Source of the DNA: Penium margaritaceum
Taxonomy: Eukaryota > Streptophyta > Zygnematophyceae > Desmidiales > Peniaceae
Direction of reading: 5' to 3'
Length of the DNA stretch: 31,207 nt
NCBI GenBank assembly: GCA_023375785.1
Contig: SZWC01016245.1
Location: 2,690-33,896, forward strand
The notes below the pieces were generated by a model. That model worked only from the letters and a program-made list of their open reading frames with translations, ran no database searches and was not told the DNA's origin. How positions within the stretch are numbered: the stretch's first letter is position 1; each line of letters begins with the position of its first letter. Positions 8,891 through 19,614 of the stretch are shown one piece after another. The position numbers and the translations under genes were made by a program.

Positions 8891-10059
8891 ACAAAGACTT
8901 TTACCGATAGACAAGTCCACTATGCATGAAAACAGGGTGTACTAATTAGTTATCCTATTTACTCTTACACATTTTTGCAATCTATGGAAGGAATGGACAA
9001 GAAAATTCAACAAATTAGTCGATGGTTTGGACAAAGGATGAATTTTTGAGAGGTTCCTTGTTTGACCCTTGTCGTGATGCACACTCCCTCTTGTTGGAAG
9101 TCACATGTGGATGATGTCGTATCGTTTCCTGGTCCTTTGAAGAGGCCTGTATTGGGAGTGCCCTACGATCTGATGTCCTTGTGAGGACAATAAACGATCT
9201 TGTTGATGGCCTTCAGATTAACGCATGGAGACTCATTTAGCAAAACCGTGGCATGGAGGAATACATTTCGACACATGTCAACAGACGTAAAAAACAAATT
9301 TCATCGCAAAAGGAAATGAAGAATCACAAAGGAAGTACACATGCTACAGGCCAATGAGAGTCGACTCTTGGTGGTTGCTCCCCTTTTTTTGCGGTTGGAC
9401 GTCCATCGTAAGGACTAGCAAGAGTTGTTATGGGTTTCTGGTGGTCGCAAATGCCGCACGATCTTTGCTTTGATTTTTCTCGTGATTGTGATAGTTTTGT
9501 GTATTTTTTGGTCAAACGCGAGAATCAAGGCTCAGCCTAGGCAAAGTATTATCAAGCGTGCAGAAAAAACACAATGGTCACAATCGAATATCGTTGATGC
9601 TCACTTGGTGATTAAATTAGTACATGCGACAGTGGATTCCAATGATAGCGGATCCTTGTATGCCTGTGGCTTGGCCCTAGGCATAAATGGGACATAATAA
9701 TCCAAAGTCAAAGTTTTCTAGACACCAGCTTCCAAAACAGACACCAACCATGGTCGTGATTTGGACCCATCACCTCGCGCCTAGGCGGGTTGCAAACCAA
9801 GCAGTTTGGATACATTTATCCTCAGATTGCTTTGTCCTGCTTTTAGTCTACCGGGGGTATGAACACGTGTCAGTGCCAACTGTTGCGCGCGCCCGAGGCA
9901 CAACGGTGGGCGAACGGTGGGTGGCAATTGAAGTTGTTCTGTGTCTTCATGGACCAGGGGGGCGGTACTTATTATTCAGTTCACCATGAATGAAGTATGT
10001 CCATGGGCAGCTATAAGGCATGCTCTTCTTTCTTATGTCTGGGACATCAACACACGTGT
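8891..10059. other. Non-coding stretch upstream of the Harbinger transposase
   Basis: Only short frames without domain content occur here. The longest (9687-9989, plus) has no recognisable family. If the adjacent transposase belongs to a complete element, its terminal inverted repeat should lie in this interval, but I could not find a convincing one. Confidence 0.4.
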
Positions 10060-11159
10060 TCTTGGGCTAATCTACGAACTCATCAATGTCCTCTTGCTTC
10101 ACCTTGTGACTCAGCTTACTCGTCGATGAATGCATGATGGCAAGTTCCTAGGTCGTCAGTGGGTAGAGGAGCTCCGTCGAGGCCATCCATTGCGTCTGTG
10201 CAACATGGCTTGCATGACAGTGTCAACATGGCAAAGCATCGTGGATTTCTCGACAAATTGAGCCCCGCTACGTGACACCCAAGTTCGCACTGAAGAGAAA
10301 GTCATCATCTATCTATAGTGTGTGTGTGTGTGTGTACCATACAATCAGTACACGTCAGTTGATGGAAAGGTTCCAGTGTGGTATAGCAACCATTCATCGA
10401 ATACTGCGGTGGTCAACGATTGTTGGAGATTGCACAGTCCGTCATTCAGCTTCCAAGTTTGGCGGGCCCTCCATTCTTGGCTTGGGAGCATTTCCATGGC
10501 TACCTACCGTATTTCTTTGACTGCGTTGAATTTATCGATGGTACGCATGTCCCGGTAATTGTTACATGGATTCAAGACTGACGGCATACATCAACATGCA
10601 TTCAAAGGTTTCTTGCACCACACTGGCCGTTTGTAATCTGGATCTACAGTTCATGTTAGTCACCGTGGGCTAGGAAGGCTCTGTACACGACTCCCGCATG
10701 TTTATAAACACACTTCATCGAGGATTTTGGCTACTTCTTGGAAAGTGTGTACTCAGTGATGTAGCTTTTCCAGAAGGTTACAGAGCAATGCCTCCATTTC
10801 AGGGGGTCAGGTACCATCTGCAATAGTTTGGACCACGAAATCTTTGCACCACATCTCCAAAACATCTATTCAACCTCAGACACGGGTCCGTTCGATCCTC
10901 CATCGAACGGGCATTTGGTGTTCTGAAATCATGTTTCCATGTTTAACAAGGATTGCCATGCTTCGATGTCAATATCAAAGGAAGACTTATCATGTCATGT
11001 TTTGTGATGCGTAACATGATACAAGAGAGGTACTCAATACTTTCCCCAGGATGGGAGGGGCACGTAGGAGAAGTTGACAACTCTCAGATTCTAGTGAGAC
11101 CCCTTGGTACACAGTATGGAGACCGTGTAATTAGGGCATTTGCGGAACAACATTGCTAA
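10060..11159 (+). pseudogene. PIF/Harbinger-type transposase (HARBI1-like, DDE_Tnp_4), disrupted
   Basis: Harbinger nuclease motifs appear in order across shifting frames. An N-terminal helical part (about 10200-10420, ending STRQLMERFQCGIATIHRIL) fits the HTH region. The core has FIDGTHVPV (first Asp 10537-10539), EGSVHDSRMF (second Asp 10689-10691), MPPFQGVRYHLQ, and IERAFGVLK (Glu 10905-10907). The end reads RLIMSCFVMRNMIQE, matching the family's C-terminal LHNFI region. All three catalytic residues are kept. There is a frameshift between the first two, a TAG (10671-10673) where the family has Trp in GWEG, a TAA after KSCFHV, and a GT microsatellite in the N-terminal part. The family cuts and pastes DNA with 3-bp target duplications. 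A Myb-like partner ORF faces it downstream. Confidence 0.85.
10318..10335. repeat. (GT)9 microsatellite inside the transposase
   Basis: Nine GT units interrupt the N-terminal part of the Harbinger frame and translate as alternating Cys/Val. Flanking family-like sequence resumes on both sides, so the repeat probably expanded within the coding region. Confidence 0.9.
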
Positions 11160-11649
11160 TGCTATGTGGTCTGACTATTGTGTTAACAATGAAGAGGATT
11201 AAAGTGCCCATACCATCATTTCATTTCAGTCCATTTATGATTATGTAACATTAAAAATCGAAGGAAATTGGTGTAATGGGACTTTGGAAGAAAAACATTG
11301 ACGAGAAATGGAGGCTTACAACAATGGAACTAGGTCTCATGCAAAAATCTCATGTGCATACAGGTCCTCATCATCTTGCATGCCTTTGCCGCTACCATGC
11401 CACTTCTCCCACTCCTCCATCCCGGCGTCCTCATTGTTCCCATCCCCTCCTTCCCACCTTCCTTTTCCCCGCCATACTCTTCCCATCCGTTGTCTTCACC
11501 TCCATTCTAATCTTCTGCCCTCCTCAACATCAACATGGTCGTCGTGTCCCAGTATGGAGCCTAAGATAGATTAAGCACATGGGCATGCACACCACCCTTG
11601 GACCATACATATAAAGTACACATCTTTCGACTTTCTATAACACTTATTG
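11160..11649. other. Intergenic spacer between transposase and Myb-like ORF
   Basis: No domain-like frame occurs on either strand. A pyrimidine-rich tract (about 11390-11520) gives Pro/Ser-rich spurious frames. It is the shared 3' spacer of the two convergent pseudogenes. Confidence 0.45.
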
Positions 11650-12300
11650 TAGCTCCATCTTATCGTCATGTGACATGAACTTGTTCTTGCTCACATCCTG
11701 CACAGCCATGGCCCATGGAGTTTTGGGGCCATCGTCCCATACCACACATTCCAAACGGCCGGCGTTCTTGACCAGCTACGCCACCTTATCAACTTGCTTG
11801 TCAAAAACTCTGCGACGCACAATACGGTCGTCAGCCACGTCATCATCAACTTTTTTCTCTTCCCCAATAGCATGCGTCTCTGCTAAACTAATGACATTCC
11901 TGCCAACAGCCTTGTCACGGATCCAAAGTTTTGTCACCAAATCAAACCACAGTAGAGAATTTCCCTGTAGCTTTGTAGCCGAACGATTCGTCATCTTCAT
12001 GGTTTCCAAATGCTTTTGCATTCAGTTCTATAGTCCAGTAGATACTGGCAATGTTGTTCCCACCCTTACCAATGAGGTCGTATCCCATAACCATGTCTTC
12101 ACGATGCGGTTGCAACGATTACAAATCTTCTCCATCGTAGGCTCTTCGATGCTGAGATGGTTTGCCAGCTGGCCGGCGAGAACAATGTGCATACGTGTCT
12201 GCCAGCCACGTATTTCATGAGACTCCATCGCATACTCCACCGCCAGTGACAACAGTGTGGGGTCCTTCTTGAGAGTCCAGTAACTCTTGCCGAGCCCGCA
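11650..12300 (-). pseudogene. Myb/SANT (trihelix)-like DNA-binding ORF, probable Harbinger ORF2, broken
   Basis: Minus-strand frames joined by small shifts give YWTLKKDPTLLSLAVEYAM, then RGWQTRMHIVLAGQLANHL, then KICNRCNRIVKTW. The three Trp-centred helices and the NRC-R--KTW helix resemble the trihelix/Myb-like module that accompanies Harbinger transposases. A C-terminal acidic and basic part follows (11776-11900, EEKKVDDDVADDRIVRRRVF). In the family this protein binds element ends and helps the transposase reach the nucleus. It faces the transposase, 0.5 kb away. The plus-strand frame of 181 codons here is its antisense. Domain assignment is from pattern memory, so moderate confidence only. 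Confidence 0.45.
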
Positions 12301-12895
12301 GGAAGAGTCGGCAGTGGCATTGGTTAAGGATGGAGGTCATGACGCTAGAAAAATCTTCAAGGGTACTTGGCTGGCAAAGTCCGCGTTGTTAGCACAGTAC
12401 ACGTCAGGTACAGGTTTTTCCACCAAGGATGGCGCATCCAGGCGATTGATTCAAATCGGGTCAAGGACACGTGTCCAAATCGAGTAGCTTCGGCACTTTT
12501 GTTGCCGACAGACGGAGTACAATTGAAGTCGTCCGTTGCAATGGGGGACGGAGCGTGGTTGAATGGCCCGAGAGGGCGTTGACGCTGTCAAATTTCCTCG
12601 TTGTTTTCACAAGTCAGGTGACAAAGCTACATCATGCGTACACTTTGTGCTTTTCTGCTGACCACAGGCCTTTGGTGACGTGGCAATGTTGGCAGCCAAT
12701 GGGAATGTGACGCTGGAGGACGTGCTTGGCCAACGTGAAGAGGCCATGGTGGAATTTTCACAAGAACTGACAAGCACGGGACAGCATACATGTACTATGT
12801 ACTCAACATGCACAACGACAACAACAACTTCGACTGGACGAATCAAAGGACCACGCAGGGCGGAGTCGTCAGCAGTTTGCACCTTTTAAACTAGA
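12301..12895. other. Stretch with unassigned short frames
   Basis: A plus-strand frame at 12680-12889 contains NVTLEDVLGQREEAMVEFSQ, which looks protein-like, followed by a Thr-rich tail (CTTTTTTST). It has no recognisable family and no clear partner exon. The opposite strand has a Val/Ser-rich frame. I cannot decide whether either is real. Confidence 0.25.
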
Positions 12896-13285
12896 ACGTA
12901 TAAACTGGACCAGTCCCACACTAAAGGATGAGGGCATCTGCACCGTCAAAATGGCCAAGTTAAAATATTGCAATTTTTTACTAAAACATAGACTAAATGG
13001 ACTCAATCCCTTGGGCGGCCCCAACTTTCGTCAAGTTTTTTGGACTAATCAGTCCATTTCTTGAGTCTGTCATCACCAAAATTATTTAGTCTACACCAGT
13101 GACGGAGGGAAAACTCTCCCAACTCTTACGTCTCTTTAAGCGTCTTGGAATGCGGACGACCGGTTGATGGCCTTGACGAACAAATTTGCAGGAGCTCGCG
13201 GCTTTGATTTCCCGCTTGAAAGGGTAAACTAAGACTAAACCAGTCTATTATGGGACCCAACATCAACAGCTTCAGACTACTCACT
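12896..13285. repeat. Short-repeat field rich in TAGACTA/AGTCTA motifs
   Basis: Several small palindromic units recur, including GGACTAATCAGTCC (about 13040) and AGACTAAACCAGTCT (about 13230). A GGGCATCTGCACCG motif lies near 12930. The pattern suggests nested or decayed miniature elements, but no full element could be delimited. Confidence 0.4.
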
Positions 13286-13466
13286 CCAAGAGGTTTCCGC
13301 AATAATTTTGATAGACTAATTAGTCTAACAAAAAGTCAGATGGATAAGTCATTGCATATGAGTGCCCTGGGAGTCAAACTAGCACCTCTTTTTCACACGT
13401 ATAGCACATGTATGTTTTGGATGTGGCACAGGGGCGAAGTGCAATAGTCGTGTAGTGGCCCGTTAT
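13286..13466 (+). repeat. Direct repeat R3, copy 1
   Basis: From GAGGTTTCCG to TGTAGTGGCCCG this segment aligns with 14485-14668. Shared blocks include CAGATGGATAAG, CATTGCATATGA, GGAGTCAAACT and CACACGTATAGC. It begins with an AGACTAATTAGTCT palindrome. The copies are about 1.2 kb apart and in the same direction. Confidence 0.75.
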
Positions 13467-13599
13467 AACGAGGTGCTCCTATTCTTCTGGCACAATCAAG
13501 GCATCATCCGATTTTTGGGGCTCTTTGGTATTTTTTTTTATTTTCGGAAATCCAGCTCACAGTCAAGCTCACCTCTGCTCGACAATGGACATGAGGAGG

Positions 13600-13730
13600 G
13601 GGAGGAGGAGGAGGAGGAGGAGNNNNNNNNNNNNNNNNNNNNNNNNNNNNNNNNNNNNNNNNNNNNNNNNNNNNNNNNNNNNNNGAGGAGGAGGAGGAGG
13701 AGGAGGAGGAGTAGGAGGAGGAGGAGGAGC
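13600..13730. repeat. (GGA)n microsatellite containing an assembly gap
   Basis: GGA/GAG triplets fill 13600-13622 and 13685-13730 on either side of 62 unknown bases (13623-13684). The same repeat on both edges suggests the gap is simply unresolved repeat of uncertain true length. Frames translated across it (poly-Gly, poly-Arg, poly-Pro) are meaningless. Confidence 0.95.
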
Positions 13731-14337
13731 AGATGAGCAAATGAGGGGCTGCTTCGCTCGCACCTCGCATGGCGTTCCAAACACGCCATGCAAGGGTGAC
13801 TCCACCCCCTTGGTGCATATTGTGTGAAGCAAGCATTTGGCCGAGGGGCTGTCTCGGAGAGGAGCCCTCAGCAACATGCGCGGTCCGCGGCGGCAGCAAA
13901 TCTGACGACTGCGACCATGTGAGTGTCGTAGTACCTTCGGTGGCGTGCACAACAAGGCAACCGCACCCACCGCCGGTAGGCATCGAGCTAACGCGGCGGT
14001 TTGCTGAGGGACAAGACAGACCGTTGATCTAAACGATCGGCGACCAAGCACTTCTCGCATTAGGCATAAGTTGCAAGTAGAGCACATGGTTCAGGTGCAA
14101 GGAGAGCACATGGTTCAGTTGTAAGTACCTTGTTGTAGCAAGCTAGGAGAGCAGTAGGCTAGAGCCAGGACTAGCCAGCCAAACAGTATTAATACATTAT
14201 ACTTTTCTCATTATAATCAACCTATGATTACCAGAGTTTTCCGGTGCTGGCTTCCGGACTATCTCAAAGTCTATCTTTCCACTACGACTGTGCTCTCCAC
14301 AAACCAATGCCTAATCTCTCAAGGGCACACACTGTGT
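13731..14337. other. Non-coding stretch with a short hairpin
   Basis: GCATGGCG (13767-13774) and CGCCATGC (13784-13791) can pair around a 9-base loop. A short local duplication around AGAGCACATGGTTCAG occurs at about 14078-14118. I see no gene. Confidence 0.45.
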
Positions 14338-14430
14338 AGGCCATGCTCCTGAATGAACTCAAGTGTTGGCGGACACTTGGGTGGGGTTCCAAAATCAACT
14401 AACAAAATTTTTCATTTTAAGTTCCACGGT
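14338..14430 (+). repeat. Dispersed repeat family R2, copy B
   Basis: Aligned to 8727-8830 through GGCCATGCTCC, the GAATGAAC-like block and TGGGTGGGGTTCC. It is followed directly by R3 copy 2, whereas R3 copy 1 lacks it, so R2 and R3 may be two ends of one larger repeat. Confidence 0.5.
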
Positions 14431-14484
14431 AGACAATTAGTCTACTGCCAGAGCAAAAGCCATAGACTAAATAGTATAAACAAC

Positions 14485-14668
14485 TAGTCTGAGAGGTTTC
14501 CGTGCCATTTTTGACAGACTACTTAGTTTGAAAAAACTTCAGATGGATAAGCCATTGCATATGATTGCTCTAGGAGTCAAACTCATACCTCCAGTTCACA
14601 CGTATAGCGCGTACGTATGTGGGGTTGTCGAGCAGGGAAGAAGTGCAACGGTCATGTAGTGGCCCGCA
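14485..14668 (+). repeat. Direct repeat R3, copy 2
   Basis: The second copy of the 13286-13466 segment, ending with TGTAGTGGCCCG as the first does. Palindromic AGACTA/TAGTCT motifs surround it (about 14432-14530). Confidence 0.75.
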
Positions 14669-15579
14669 CCAGTTGCCATCCAAGGTTGTCAAAACTTTGA
14701 ACCCACGAATGTTTAACGTTTTACAATCGCTTGATTGTGACCATAAAAGTGAACGACACGGATTTAGATAAAGTACACCAAAAAAATAGACTAACCAGTG
14801 GTTGTTTGAGGTGGCTCGACGAGTTCACTCAATTAGTCAAAACTAATTTGTTTGCATCGCAACATATGCACCTTTGTAACTATTAAGTCTATATGAACAA
14901 AATTACGAGATGCCCGCGACGTTGTCAACCCCTCGCAAATGTGACGGCCACTACGTGAGGTAGACGGCTGCGTCCGCTGCGTCAGCAGATGACGTTTCTG
15001 ATTCCCGCCTACAAAAACAAACACAGACTGATTTAGTCGGTGCCGGAACCTCACCTTGTAGAATCATCAAATCATGCTCGCTGGTGGTTAGGAGTTGTTC
15101 AATCATTTGTAAGAAGTGTGGGAGCCGCTATAATTGCTCAATAGAGATGAACAGTCCAAAGCAACGTCGACAGTTGAGGGATCTATTGCACACGTTTTTT
15201 TGGGCTTTGATAGTTGAGTTTACTCAAGAATCAAAATCAACAGCGTCATGCGGCACCCCAGGGCACAAGGACCTCCAACAATATCTCCCCATCAACTCAC
15301 ACATTAAGGGTTCATGCAGTAGTTTGCTGATAGTGATAATCCAAGATGTTAGGCTATATGGGACATGTGGGGACTATCCATGAAATTTTGATGTGTGTAT
15401 GTTGTATCCGACAACCACGCTAAAAGTATCACTTCCCCTAGCGTGAAGAATTTAGGACTCCCCTACGCAATGTCTCAAGAATGTTGACATTTTACCCACA
15501 AACGATAAGAAAAAACATCGTGTTGATGTTGTACGCAATGTGGTGCCGCCATGCTGACATTCACCCGGAAAAAATCTTT
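14669..15579. other. Non-coding stretch, nothing recognised
   Basis: Scattered AGTC/GACT motifs continue to about 15040. No domain-like frame, RNA gene or clear repeat boundary is visible. The longest frames (14833-15054 minus, 15084-15383 plus) have no recognisable content. Confidence 0.4.
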
Positions 15580-15990
15580 TAAACGACCCTCTTTTGGGGG
15601 CTTTGTGAATGATTGAGAGGGGGTTTACGTGTCGTTTACTTGGGGGGTCTGAGACTCCCCATGCGTTGAAAGGGAACCTATTGGGCTCCACTACCACGAG
15701 GCCTAGCAGGAGCCCATACAAAACGAAGACCTTAAAATCCTAAGATTAATTCAATGTAAGATTTTACAAGGATTTGCAAAGTTAACTTGGGGGTTTGTGC
15801 ATTAGCAAAATAAAAGAATGGGAGCGGTTACCGCTTTTCTTTACACACAAATGCTAATACGATTCAGGATTTTATCTTTGATGCTGGCAGAGCCCGCGCC
15901 AAACATAGAAAACCCATCGTACTAGCATTTTCATGAAAAGAAAGGGGTAAGCACTCCCTTGTGTTTCTTGAGTGCAAGCCATAATCGCGA
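15580..15990 (-). repeat. Dispersed repeat family R1, copy B
   Basis: Inverted relative to copy A. It keeps GAGACTCCCCATGCGTTGAA followed by AGGGAACCT, a CTACCACGAGGCC block and AGGAGCCCA. The internal inverted repeat has arms at 15820-15834 and 15944-15958 (12 of 15 by eye). The GCATGCCAT palindrome of copies A and C is not clear here. Confidence 0.7.
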
Positions 15991-16676
15991 GGAAGGTTGA
16001 CATGCCCCACCTCCCTTCACTTGATCAGCATTGTATGCCATTGATCAAGCATGGTTAAGTGTGTGGACAGTCAGGTTTTTTTTTTACCGACGGGCGGAGG
16101 AGTCCCGTTTGCAAGCGCCAAGTAGGGCATCACTTGTACATCCCAGATGTAACCGATTCCATTATTTCCACGAGTGGACATCTTCATCACTACATTCATG
16201 GCCTATTGTGAGTCGACTTCACAATTTTTATTCTAATTGGCCAATGGCATTTTCACCAGCTGCCCGACCCCCGTTTTTCCTTGCCAAATGTTTCCGACAA
16301 CTTTGACCACCTTTTACAAAGGTGGACAGAAGTATCGCAAACAATATCGATGTTTGGTATTCTTCGGTTGACTTTTTTACGGCACTCGACTTTCATAAAG
16401 AAGCACCTCAAAGCCCCTTGTCTTCTCAGTGGAGCTTCTTAAAGCAGCTATTCATGGCACGACCTTGCATACGTCGCTCGGCTCGAGCACCGAGGACCCA
16501 AAAAATGCCTCATTCTCATTCTCCACAGTGTATGTATGTGTTTGACTTAGTTGGCATTTTTCATTGAAGTACACTTACTGCTTAATATAAATTACTTGTT
16601 TGTCGCAATCCCTCAGATTGTCTTTTGTCCCGCACCTCATCCTTGCGAATCACCTACGTTCCACTCGGTGGAAAAC
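15991..16676 (+). other. Region upstream of ME3 primer site, possible decayed 5' LTR
   Basis: A retrotransposon primer site starts at 16677, so its 5' LTR should end about here. I found no matching second LTR and cannot set a left boundary. No coding signal is seen. Confidence 0.3.
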
Positions 16677-16689
16677 TTGGTATCAGAGC
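16677..16689 (+). other. ME3 primer-binding site
   Basis: TTGGTATCAGAGC is an exact match to the initiator tRNA-Met-type primer site of plant Gypsy elements. It opens the element and sets its orientation. Confidence 0.8.
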
Positions 16690-17224
16690 TTAGTGGCTCT
16701 AATGGACCGACACATTAACTACTTGGTGACAACCTCGCACAAGTCTTCAGCATATCTCCACCATTCATGGGTTTGCATACTTCACAAGGAATGCGGTGAA
16801 TGGAGCAAACAAACCAAACAACTCCGTGAACACAACAGTTTTCGGAAAATACTCTGATAATGGCACGTGGACAATGATGCTCTCCAGGCAAACCAGACGA
16901 CAGCAGAAGCTTATGCGGTAAATCGTGTATCACCGACGAGCATTAGGGCAACCCAGGGTGACAGACCCCTCAGGCTCGACAAACCCTCAGTCCCTGTTGC
17001 AGCCCATCGGGATTACACCTTGCACGGTGGAAGGCACCGGCCGACAAGCACGAATCAATGAAGACCCGTGCCATACATTTTTGGGAGCCTCAACATCCAT
17101 TTGCTCCAACGATTGAACGCCATGATGGAGGAGCTTCAAAACTCTTGTGCGCACTAAATAGTGTTCACCAAGTAACTTGCAACTCTCGAGTGAAGCCCAA
17201 ATATGACTCGCACTCCCTGAGTCA

Positions 17225-17480
17225 TTCATTCTTGCGAAATTCAACGGATCGACGGTCAAGATGTCGCTGAGAATTCTGGAGGTGTACATTACCATTGCTG
17301 GGGTCAACCATGAAAAAAACAAAAACTGACCCTGCTGTCTCCTTCTTGTGTGGTATGCCTTTGATTTAATGGTTTATCTAAAGGCCATCCAACGACGGGA
17401 AGAGACTGCTAGAGCTGGATCAATGGCTCACTCGACCACTCTCACGTTGTCGACTGCAAGCATACTACCTCTTGAGGAGA
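17225..17480 (+). pseudogene. ME3 gag remnant
   Basis: The plus strand reads AKFNGSTVKMSLRILEVYIT then IAGVNHEKNK, corresponding to the start of the Gag capsid-like domain (compare EVFFTAARVNDDKNK in ME1). A frameshift follows and the WW-containing end is lost in stops. The 500 bp between the primer site and here has no clear content. Confidence 0.6.
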
Positions 17481-18169
17481 TCAATCTGACGTGGAATGAC
17501 TCCCTTACGCCACCGGAAACATGAAGCAATTTTGTGCATGCTTCAATCGCTCACTTTGAGAAGCTAAATGAGAATTTACTGCATGATACAGACTCGAAGG
17601 TCTGTGTCAGTAGTCCAGTGTGACGGAGTAAACTTTGTACTTTGAAAGTTCATCACCGGCGGTGACCTTGCCTCAGATGAACTTTGCGTGAAAGGATCTG
17701 TGCAGATCAGTAGTTCTGTTTCTACTATAACAATAGCCTCAAGCGATACATTCGGCAAGAAATTTCCATTTTCAGCATCTAGGATGACCTTCCGTGAATG
17801 ACCGTAGCAACTGACGTGTTGACAGCGCCGACCACAACACTTGGATGCAAGAATCCAACGGCTGGCAACTCTAAAGCCACAATTCTTATTCGGAGGAAAT
17901 TCTGAGTCAGTGGAAATATCATCTCCAGTGGAGATCAACGTTGTCAATTAACGAGATCTACAACTATGCAGGACTTCGAGAAATCCAGGTCACATCTCAT
18001 GCGACTGCCAAAGTCGGCAACAAGCCAAAAAGGGAGGGAAGTCATAGAAAAGGAGTGAGGAGTCAATAAATGGCAAAGGGCAAGAGTAGACGGCGAGGCT
18101 CCTGTTCGGTCGGAAAAATGTTCGCCTACCTATCGCCCATCTGAGCGGCTCACATCAGCCCAGATGAGG

Positions 18170-18430
18170 GTACCTGAGATTGCAAAGTTTAACGGCAGAT
18201 ATGAGGATGACCAACCGGGGATGCAGCTGTGAGTACATCCAAGGGATTATAGAAGTCACATAATGGTAGTAGCACTACTGTATGCAGGAGCTTCTCACAG
18301 TTTTTTCAGCAACAACATGGTTTGGAAGCAAATTTCGTAGACTAAACCGGGGGTGGTTGAAGGGAAAACCGTCGACTGGAGACTGCACATCCATAGAATT
18401 TGTGAACCACTCCGAATTCAAATCAGAAAC
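18170..18430 (+). pseudogene. ME3 aspartic protease remnant
   Basis: The plus strand reads LLYAGASHSFFSNNMVW where Gypsy proteases have LLDSGASHNF. The active-site Asp is replaced by Tyr (TAT at 18281-18283), consistent with GAT to TAT. The preceding VPEIAKFNGRYEDDQPG matches the region before the ME1 protease. Stops interrupt the frame. Confidence 0.75.
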
Positions 18431-18568
18431 TTGTATGAAGTTTGGAGGACTTTCCCAATGAACAACCAAAAAATCATCCCCGGGAAAGATTTCTTGTGCC
18501 GCCATAATCCATAGGTCAATTGGTACAGCGCATCAGTTTACGTCAGCATTGATAACACGAAGTGACGC

Positions 18569-19600
18569 TTGCTTGTGGTCGAGTGGCCCACAACACAACA
18601 ATGGTTATGGGAAGCAGCAAATGTGGAAGTAGCAAAGAAAGTTGCGGAAGCCACAAAATGTCAACCAATATCTCCAAACGTGGCCAAGCGTTCCCTGATA
18701 TGTGGATTCCAAGAATGGCTAGTCTATGTGCAAGTAGGGAATGCAGGAGAAAATGCAGCTGTTGAACCAACACCAACCGCCTCAACACGTAAGAACTTTG
18801 CAACAGTACCAAAGGAGTATGGGAAGCTCATCGAGGAGTTCGAAGGGGTTTGTCCCAACAAACTTTCCTGAAAAATACCCCCACAACAGAACACTGACCA
18901 TAAGTTAGACCTAAAGTCAAGCAGCAGATTGATGCTAAATGAAACCTCTTGGATGAGCAATCTTGAGCTGGCCAAACTCAAGAAGTAGTTGGACAAGATG
19001 CTTGCTCCGGGGTTCATCAGACCCTCCACGTCACCTTATACGACACCTCTACTTTTGTGAAGAAAAAAAAAATGGAGAGATGCAGATATGCGTGGACTAC
19101 CGAGTGCTGAACGACATTACCATGAAAACCCGCTATCCTTTCTCGTGAGTGGACGAACTTTTGACTAGCTCTATGGAGCCCCAATTGTTAGCAAGATTGA
19201 CCTAGGTAGCGGCTATCATCAGAGCCGCGTATCTGATAAGGACGTCAGGAAGGAAGCATTTTCCACCAGATACGGGTATTTCGAGATCACAAATTCCCCT
19301 GCAACATTCATGGCGGCGATGAACAACATTTGTTGCTCGTACCTCGAGGACTTCGCCATCATGTATCTCAACGACGTCCTGGTGTACAACCGCACCCCGT
19401 AGGAGCACAATGGACTCCTCCAAAACGTTCTTGAGGTTACACAAAGAGACAACTATTTTGGAGAACTCTTGAACAGGGAATTTGGTCACTGTTTGAACGA
19501 GTTCTTAGGCCACATCAATGGCAGCAAATGACTCACCATGGACTCATAAAAGGTGGAGGCGTTTGCTGATTGGCCGACGCTACCGAATTTCGGGACCTTT
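18569..19600 (+). pseudogene. ME3 linker and reverse transcriptase (broken)
   Basis: After the linker (KVAEATKCQPISPNVAKR), RT motifs follow: PGFIRPSTSP, QICVDYRVLNDITMKTRYPF, KIDLGSGYHQ, SPATFMAAMNN and YLNDVLVY. The catalytic YLDD reads YLND (19364-19375), so the first Asp of the pair is Asn. The region around LTNA is shortened by a small deletion. Thumb-like FLGHINGSK and KVEAFADWPTLPN close the domain near 19590. In-frame stops and frameshifts make it non-functional. Confidence 0.9.
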
Positions 19601-19614
19601 GCAACCACTAACAT

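Noticed and set aside
11675..12220. 181-codon plus-strand frame
   Set aside because: Antisense to the Myb-like ORF. It is Ser/Thr/Phe-rich with no recognisable motif.
12928..12945. GGGCATCTGCACCG as the Harbinger terminal repeat
   Set aside because: No inverted partner could be found left of the transposase.
13455..14087. Long frames across the N gap
   Set aside because: They include unknown bases and triplet repeat, so their length has no meaning.
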